A DNA stretch of 10,599 nucleotides from an uncultured bacterium. GTDB lineage: Bacteria; Bdellovibrionota_C; UBA2361; SZUA-149; CALKYB01. How positions within the stretch are numbered: position 1 is the stretch's first letter; each line of letters starts with the position of its first letter. Made by a program: the position numbers and the translations under genes. The notes beneath the pieces were generated by a model. It saw only the letters and a list, made by a program, of their open reading frames with translations, was not told the origin of the DNA and did not search any database. The stretch covers positions 1 to 10,599 of the forward strand of contig CALIEE010000252.1 of assembly GCA_938022485.1 (NCBI GenBank), written 5' to 3'. Below are positions 5,743-10,599 of this stretch, piece by piece.

Positions 5743-8445
5743 CTACGTAGGCTGAACCATTTCAATCTGATAGACTTCGAGAATATCTCCTGGCTGAATG
5801 TCAGTGTAGCCTTCTATTCCAATTCCACACTCGTAACCAGAGTTAACTTCCTTAACGTCATCCTTGAACCGCCTAAGAGTGGCAATCTTACCTTCATGGA
5901 TAACTCGGTTATCTCTAAGAAGTCGCAACATTGCATTTCTCTTAACCACGCCATCTAAAACGTAACTTCCTGCCACAGTTCCCATCTTCGGAACGCTGAA
6001 AGTATCTCTGACCTCGACACGCCCCAAAGTCTTTTCTTTAGCAACAGGCTCGAGCATTCCAGTAAGAGCTTTTTCAATGTGCTCGACCAACTCATAGATA
6101 ACCCTAGAGTAAAGAACATCGACACCATCTTTCTCAGCAGCAACGGAACCTCTCGTATCAGCTCGAACGTTAAATGCAACCACTATTGCTTTTGAAGCAG
6201 AAGCTAATTGAATATCATTCTCAGTCACAGCACCAACACCAGTATGAATCACCCTGACCGAAACTTCTTCGTTAGAAAGTTTCTCTAGAGATTCTCTAAC
6301 AGCTTCGACGGAGCCAGCCACGTCGCCTTTAACCACCAGTGGAAGCTCACGCATTTCCCCTTCGCTAATCTTAGAAGCAAAGTTCTCTAATGTAAGCGCT
6401 TCCATTCCACCAGTTCCACCATTTCTCTTGGCTAAAGCTTTTGAACGGTCTTTATGAGCTCTCTCTTCGGCATAACTACGAGCTTCAGACTCAGACCCCA
6501 TTACATAGAAGTCATCACCTGCTTCTGGAGGAGTTGATACTCCAAGAATCTCTACAGGAGTTCCCGGTCCAGCTACTTCAATATTAGAACCATCATCTCC
6601 AATTAAAGCTCGAACTTTTCCCCAAGTAGAACCACAAAGAAATATGTCCCCTTTATTCAGAGTTCCATTTTGAACCAAGACTGAAATCAAAGCTCCTCGC
6701 TTATTGTCCAGTTTCGACTCAATCACAGTTCCAATCGCTTTACGACTTGGATTAGCCTTCAGTTCCATTACTTCACTTTGAAGGTTCAAGTTCTCAAGCA
6801 ACTCCGGAACGCCTTCTTTTGTGTGGGCTGAAACATTAACCATGATGGTATCGCCACCCCAATCCTCAGGCACTAAACCGTGCTCCGATATTTGAGTTTT
6901 GATCTTGTCCGGTTGCGCCCCTTCTTTATCTATCTTGTTGACCGCTACAATAATTGGAACTTCTGCTGCCTTGGCATGATTAATCGCTTCAATAGTCTGC
7001 GGCATAACTCCATCGTCAGCTGCCACCACAAGAACCACAATGTCAGTAACTTTTGCACCCCGGCCTCTCATTGCTGTAAAGGCAGCGTGCCCTGGTGTAT
7101 CCAAGAAAGTCACGGCTCCGCCAGACTCAAGTTTCACCTGGTAGGCACCAATATGTTGAGTAATTCCTCCTGCTTCACCATCAGCTACCGAAGCTTGTCT
7201 GATCACATCAAGTAGTGAAGTTTTTCCGTGGTCAACATGCCCCATCACTGTAACTACCGGAGGCCTCAGTTGAAGATCATCTGGACTATCCTCACCTTTA
7301 AGTTTTGCTGAAAACTCTTCTTCGGTTTCACCAGTGTTTTCAATTTTATAGCCGTATTCCTCAGCCATCAGCGAAGCTGTCTCGAAGTCAACTAGCTGAT
7401 TTATACCCGCCATAACCCCCAGACCCATCAGCTGCTTCACCATTTCGGCGGACTTAACTCCCATTCTGGAGGCAAGTTCACCAACCGTAATCTCACCGTC
7501 AATCTTAATGACTAGTTTGGAAGCCTTGGTTGGCCCCGCTTCCTGCTGTTGAGTATTCTTAGTTTTCTTTTTCTTATCGCCCTTTCGACGCCACTGGTCT
7601 CTGTCGCCTTCGTAGTCTAGTAGATCACCACGAGCCAGCACCTTTCTTCTCTTCTGCTTTCGATCACGACCTTGGTCACCACCTTTCCGACCTAAAGACT
7701 TCTTCTTGCCGAAACGTCCTCCACTTTCTTCCTGTGATTCCGTTGGGGCAACGCCGTTTCGCCCTCCACGACTTTCAGCAGGTTTTGGTGTTACTTCCTT
7801 TTTTACTGGCTCCGGCTTCTTAGGTAGATCAATCTTCCCTAAAACCTTTGCACCACCTTTCAAGGCCGCTTTCTCCGGAGCGGCAGGCTCTTTTGCTCTA
7901 CTCTCAACGACAGATTCTTCGGCAGGCTCTTCCCCTATAACTTCTGCTTGCTCAACAGGCGCCGCATCCAACTCAACTTCTGAAGCCGACTCTTCAACCA
8001 CTTCTTCTGGCTCAGAATCCTCCTCTTCTGATTCAGCCTTATCGCTTGCATCAGCAAACAAGGCATCAGCTTGAGCAAGAGCTTCTTTCTTAGTGCTTAC
8101 CGGCTCAGGCTCCATTGAGGTTTCCTCTACAACAGGAAGCTCAAGCTCAGGAGTTGGTGCTTCCTCTTCTTCGGCTTCACCAGATTTCTTTCTTCGACGA
8201 ATTACATTTCCAACTCGTCTCTCAGTGAGAACTCCCCCTTCCCTCTTAATCTCGCGAACAACTTTTTTACCGCTGACGGCTTGACGGATAACAGAACGTC
8301 TAACCTTCTCAGCTTCATCATCACTTAAAGAGTTGGAGTGAGACTTCTTTCCCTCTATGCCCAACTGAGCACAAAGATCGAGAACCGCCTTGTTCTCAAG
8401 GCCTAGTTCTTTTGCAAGTTCATACACCCTTGTTTTACTGGACAT
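5743..8445 (-). CDS. infB: Translation initiation factor IF-2
   Basis: IF2 is the GTPase that places initiator fMet-tRNA on the 30S subunit and promotes subunit joining. The 900 residues have the full architecture. An N-terminal IF2_N helical domain spans about 4-50 (RVYELAKELGLENKAVLDL). A low-complexity charged linker runs from about 85 to 305, acidic first (E/D/A/P-rich) and then basic and glycine-rich. A second IF2_N domain lies near 310-368. The G domain carries GHVDHGKT at 402-409, GGITQHIG at 426-433, DTPGH at 449-453, NKID at 503-506 and SAHT at 539-542. Domains II, III and the fMet-tRNA-binding domain IV (about 800-895) follow. ATG at 8445 has AAGGA at 8454-8458, eight bases upstream. 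The 156-base spacer to nusA has no ylxR or L7Ae-like gene. Internal starts giving shorter IF2 forms, known in some bacteria, cannot be judged here. Confidence 0.98.
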   Translation of the reverse strand: MSSKTRVYELAKELGLENKAVLDLCAQLGIEGKKSHSNSLSDDEAEKVRRSVIRQAVSGKKVVREIKREGGVLTERRVGNVIRRRKKSGEAEEEEAPTPELELPVVEETSMEPEPVSTKKEALAQADALFADASDKAESEEEDSEPEEVVEESASEVELDAAPVEQAEVIGEEPAEESVVESRAKEPAAPEKAALKGGAKVLGKIDLPKKPEPVKKEVTPKPAESRGGRNGVAPTESQEESGGRFGKKKSLGRKGGDQGRDRKQKRRKVLARGDLLDYEGDRDQWRRKGDKKKKTKNTQQQEAGPTKASKLVIKIDGEITVGELASRMGVKSAEMVKQLMGLGVMAGINQLVDFETASLMAEEYGYKIENTGETEEEFSAKLKGEDSPDDLQLRPPVVTVMGHVDHGKTSLLDVIRQASVADGEAGGITQHIGAYQVKLESGGAVTFLDTPGHAAFTAMRGRGAKVTDIVVLVVAADDGVMPQTIEAINHAKAAEVPIIVAVNKIDKEGAQPDKIKTQISEHGLVPEDWGGDTIMVNVSAHTKEGVPELLENLNLQSEVMELKANPSRKAIGTVIESKLDNKRGALISVLVQNGTLNKGDIFLCGSTWGKVRALIGDDGSNIEVAGPGTPVEILGVSTPPEAGDDFYVMGSESEARSYAEERAHKDRSKALAKRNGGTGGMEALTLENFASKISEGEMRELPLVVKGDVAGSVEAVRESLEKLSNEEVSVRVIHTGVGAVTENDIQLASASKAIVVAFNVRADTRGSVAAEKDGVDVLYSRVIYELVEHIEKALTGMLEPVAKEKTLGRVEVRDTFSVPKMGTVAGSYVLDGVVKRNAMLRLLRDNRVIHEGKIATLRRFKDDVKEVNSGYECGIGIEGYTDIQPGDILEVYQIEMVQPT

Positions 8446-8601
8446 AAACTGTTTCCTTCACTCCAAATAAGCGATCGCTTTTAACTTCTGCAAGCGTTCA
8501 AGCCCGCATTTTCTTCGTTCCCAAAAACCAAACCCGTCTCCGCCGGCTTAACTAAACTGAAAGCTTCGACAAGCACGGCCCGAAGGCTCTAAAACTACCT
8601 A
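8446..8601 (-). other. nusA-infB spacer
   Basis: This 156-base gap holds no open frame of note; the ATG at about 8506 on the minus strand stops after three codons. It contains a GCC-UUCG-GGC minihairpin (8578-8587) soon after the nusA stop, a competing CTTCG/CGAAG pairing (8564-8568 with 8581-8585), a 12-bp palindrome (8469-8480) and the infB RBS. There is no T-run that would make a terminator, and no well-spaced promoter was found. Confidence 0.5.
8469..8480. repeat. 12-bp perfect palindrome AAGCGATCGCTT
   Basis: AAGCGATCGCTT is self-complementary over 12 bases and lies 23 bases upstream of the infB start codon. Its core GCGATCGC equals the cyanobacterial HIP1 octamer and contains GATC and a PvuI site. 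It is the only copy I see in the window, so it looks like an isolated site rather than a genome-wide iterated repeat. A regulator site is possible but unproven. Confidence 0.5.
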
Positions 8602-10095
8602 CTACTCTCCAAAACCTGGCATTTCAGGTTTTTGAACCCGCAGAAAAGCTTCGACTGCCTGACAGACCTGTTTTGCATCATCCTCTGCTATTCCGGCCCG
8701 TTGCTCCAACTCTTTACTGTCGATCACAGCAAGGCTCTGGATACTAACAAATCCACTATCAATGACCTTCCCTCTAACTTCCTCGGGAAGAACTAACTGA
8801 TGAATATCAGTAAGTGTGCCATCATCTTCAGAATCTCCCTCACCTTTCTCCATCTGGCTTAGAATCTCTTGAGCACCTTTCATGACCACCTCAGCGCGAT
8901 CTTCATCCATTCCTTCTATTGAACTTAACTCCTCAACCGAAGCATTGGTTATCTCGCGAATACTACGATACCCCTCTTGATAGAGAAGTTCGGTCTCTCC
9001 GAAACCAATATCTGGAATTGATTCTAGGGCTGAATGGGCACGCTTAGACTCTTCCTCAGCGACGGACTCGCTCCTGACATCAATTCTCCAGCCCGTTAGC
9101 TTAGATGCAAGCTTAACGTTCTGACCGCGTCGACCAATTGCCAAAGAAAGCTGGTCATCGGCGACAACAACCTCCATGGCATGATCGTCTTCATCAACCA
9201 CGACTCTCAGCACTTCAGCTGGGGCCAAAGCTCTGGCAACAAAACTTGGAGCATCTGAGGTGTAAGTTACGATATCAATTCTCTCTCCCCTCAACTCTCC
9301 AACCACTGCTTGCACTCTAGAGCCCTTAATACCCACGCAAGCTCCAACAGGATCAACGTTTGGATCATTAGAGTAAACAGCTATTTTAGCTCTCTCACCT
9401 GGCTCTCTAGCCACACTTTTAATTTCAACTATTCCTTCCGAAATCTCAGGAACTTCTAGCTCGAAAAGCTTTTTCATTAATTCCGGGTGACTTCTAGTCA
9501 ACACTACTTGAGGCCCACGACCAACTGGGTCAATGTCTAAAATCATTGCCCTCACTCTATCATTCTGGCGGTAGCGTTCTCTCGAAATTTGCTCCCTCTC
9601 CGGTAGCACAGCATCTGTTCTACCGAGGTTCACAATTAAACTACCTCGCTCAAAACGCTGCACGATACCGTTTACTAGCTCACCTTTTCGGTCTCTATAC
9701 TCTCCGTATATAATATCTCTTTCAGCATCTCTTAATCTTTGAACAATTACCTGCTTAGCAGTTTGAGCTGCAATTCGACCTAGCGCAGAGGCATCAAGCT
9801 TTCTTCCAAGCTCGTCTCCCATCTCGCAGTCAGCGTCGTAGTCGGCTCTGGCTTCATCCATGGTCATTTGAGTGTCGGAATCTTCCACATTCTCAACAAC
9901 AGTTTTAAACTCAAGAACCTCGATTTCTCCGATTTCTTCATTAAAGCTGGCCTCTAGATTTCGATTGTGTCCGAAATGCTTCTTAGCGGCACTTAGCACT
10001 GCAGACTCTAAGGCTTCGATAAGAATAGTTTTGTCTATGCCCTTATCTCTTCCGACCTGACTAATTATCTGTTCTAAATCAAATTTAATGCTCAT
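8602..10095 (-). CDS. nusA: Transcription termination/antitermination factor NusA
   Basis: NusA binds RNA polymerase near the RNA exit channel and promotes pausing, hairpin termination or antitermination. The 497 residues contain an N-terminal polymerase-binding domain (1-125), an S1 domain (about 135-200), KH1 (about 230-280, VGIKGSR at 254-260) and KH2 (about 300-345, IGRRGQN at 320-326). Two C-terminal helix-hairpin-helix-like repeats follow, at about 357-412 (IPDIGFGETELLYQEGYRSI) and 428-485 (LVLPEEVRGKVIDSGFVSI), joined by an acidic stretch. This two-repeat tail resembles the acidic repeats of E. coli NusA (495 residues). The start is typical of the family, but its SD is weak: only GAAGAA is near, and a better AAAGGA lies about 29 bases upstream in a hairpin loop. 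It follows rimP by 54 bases, the usual order. Confidence 0.98.
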   Translation of the reverse strand: MSIKFDLEQIISQVGRDKGIDKTILIEALESAVLSAAKKHFGHNRNLEASFNEEIGEIEVLEFKTVVENVEDSDTQMTMDEARADYDADCEMGDELGRKLDASALGRIAAQTAKQVIVQRLRDAERDIIYGEYRDRKGELVNGIVQRFERGSLIVNLGRTDAVLPEREQISRERYRQNDRVRAMILDIDPVGRGPQVVLTRSHPELMKKLFELEVPEISEGIVEIKSVAREPGERAKIAVYSNDPNVDPVGACVGIKGSRVQAVVGELRGERIDIVTYTSDAPSFVARALAPAEVLRVVVDEDDHAMEVVVADDQLSLAIGRRGQNVKLASKLTGWRIDVRSESVAEEESKRAHSALESIPDIGFGETELLYQEGYRSIREITNASVEELSSIEGMDEDRAEVVMKGAQEILSQMEKGEGDSEDDGTLTDIHQLVLPEEVRGKVIDSGFVSIQSLAVIDSKELEQRAGIAEDDAKQVCQAVEAFLRVQKPEMPGFGE

Positions 10096-10121
10096 CGCTT
10101 TTTCTTCAAAAAATTATCAAA

Positions 10122-10141
10122 CGGTCCTTTTTTTGTGACCG
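10122..10141 (-). promoter_or_regulatory. Hairpin between rimP and nusA, possible attenuator
   Basis: CGGTC and GACCG form a 5-bp stem around an A-rich 10-base loop, followed on the minus strand by TTTGATAATTTTTT. The stem is short and the T-tract interrupted, so it would be a weak terminator at best. The loop and its edge contain AAAGGA, the only strong SD-like word in this spacer, about 29 bases before nusA. Regulation by NusA itself is speculation. Confidence 0.3.
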
Positions 10142-10149
10142 AACACTCC

Positions 10150-10599
10150 CTAAAACTTAAAATCCACTCGCGCCTCAATCAAGTCGCTATAAACTACTTC
10201 TTCCACATCTTCTCCTTCGTCTACCAACAAAGAAAGAGAGTCATCCTTAAAACTCTTAAGCTCTCCAACCAAAACCTGGTTTTTACCTTTGGTATCAGAA
10301 AACTTAATCATCACTCTTTCACCCACAGCCTCATTCAAGTGATCCCTAGTGCGCAGCTCCCTATTAACCCCGGGAGAAGAAACATCCAGTTCTAAGTCCT
10401 CTATAAGACCATACTGAGCTCCCTCAGCAGCGAATAACATTCGAAGTCTCTTACAAACCCTGGCGCAACCATCGATAGATATACCCTCTCGAACACTCTC
10501 TGAATTCGCCACGGTTACTATCAGTTTACGGTTACCCTGCTTCTCCAGATCATAAAGTCGCAATCCTTCATCCTGCGAAACCGAGTTAATCTCTGTCCA
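10150..10599 (-). CDS. rimP: Ribosome maturation factor RimP, N-terminus cut by window edge
   Basis: RimP binds free 30S subunits and assists assembly of the 3' domain, in particular loading of S12 and S19. The frame stays open to the right edge, giving 149 residues, close to the full family length of about 150. A TTG at 10563 is in frame, but the upstream residues (TEINSVSQDEG) align with the expected helix before the first strand, so the gene continues beyond the window. Family features are the strand LRLYDLEKQGNRKLIVTV (visible residues 13-30), GISIDGCARVCKRL (39-52), the hallmark LELDVSSPGVNREL (69-82), and a C-terminal SH3-like barrel ending EARVDFKF. It is the first gene visible of the rimP-nusA-infB operon, so the operon promoter must lie outside the window. 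Confidence 0.93.
   Translation of the reverse strand, partial: WTEINSVSQDEGLRLYDLEKQGNRKLIVTVANSESVREGISIDGCARVCKRLRMLFAAEGAQYGLIEDLELDVSSPGVNRELRTRDHLNEAVGERVMIKFSDTKGKNQVLVGELKSFKDDSLSLLVDEGEDVEEVVYSDLIEARVDFKF

Noticed and set aside
6880..7215. Plus-strand open frame of 111 codons inside infB
   Set aside because: It lies antisense to the conserved G domain of IF2 and has no protein-like signature.
7706..8284. Plus-strand open frames rich in Ser, Ala and Thr
   Set aside because: They are mirror images of the acidic low-complexity linker of infB; the composition is explained by the real gene on the other strand.
10122..10141. rimP-nusA hairpin as a full intrinsic terminator
   Set aside because: The stem has only 5 bp and the T-rich stretch is interrupted, while nusA downstream needs read-through; it is kept only as a possible weak attenuator.
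10561..10563. TTG at 10563 as the true start of rimP
   Set aside because: The frame stays open upstream to the window edge and the extra residues fit the expected N-terminal helix of RimP, so the gene is truncated by the window instead.
1..10599. Novel defence, mobile or secondary-metabolite system
   Set aside because: Every long frame with protein-like features belongs to a known housekeeping family, and no repeats, integrase, transposase or toxin-antitoxin pattern was found on either strand.

Overview
The window holds a conserved bacterial translation / RNA-metabolism operon. It lies entirely on the minus strand, so transcription runs from high to low coordinates. In transcription order it encodes RimP (cut by the right edge), NusA, IF2 (infB), RbfA, an NrnA-type DHH phosphoesterase, TruB, ribosomal protein S15 (rpsO) and PNPase (pnp). 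A strong intrinsic terminator follows pnp. Beyond it, on the same strand, is the start of an exported YceI-like protein that runs off the left edge. All eight operon genes look intact apart from the rimP truncation, and I see no mobile element, CRISPR array, rRNA or tRNA gene.

Organism: the gene order rimP-nusA-infB-rbfA-nrnA-truB-rpsO-pnp, a NusA with two C-terminal helix-hairpin-helix-type repeats, a 900-residue IF2 with a long charged linker, and a YceI-like protein with a signal peptide all suggest a Gram-negative bacterium. A lineage once grouped with the Deltaproteobacteria (for example Bdellovibrionota or a relative) is my low-confidence guess. Base composition is moderate, roughly mid-40s % GC by eye. 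Presence of NrnA suggests the host may use it instead of Orn to destroy the shortest RNA fragments, but this cannot be tested here.

Layout: 1-519 YceI-like gene (partial); 520-683 intergenic with the pnp terminator and a second small hairpin; 684-2792 pnp; 2793-2931 pnp leader with an SD-like purine tract and an inverted repeat; 2932-3201 rpsO; 3202-3437 the longest gap (236 bp), holding a possible promoter, a tandem repeat and a foldable rpsO leader; 3438-4361 truB; 4365-5339 nrnA; 5336-5707 rbfA; 5743-8445 infB; 8446-8601 spacer with a 12-bp palindrome; 8602-10095 nusA; 10096-10149 spacer with a hairpin; 10150-10599 rimP (partial). No gene-free stretch exceeds 300 bases.

The genes form one functional theme. 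RimP and RbfA mature the 30S subunit, S15 is a primary 16S rRNA binder, TruB modifies tRNA, IF2 starts translation, NusA links transcription to RNA folding and termination, PNPase degrades RNA and NrnA finishes the short remnants. rbfA, nrnA and truB are tightly packed (ATGA overlap, then an almost abutting start), while the spacers before nusA, infB, rpsO and pnp are long enough to carry regulation. I find no convincing undescribed system. The interesting material is in the spacers, mainly possible autoregulatory leaders of rpsO and pnp.
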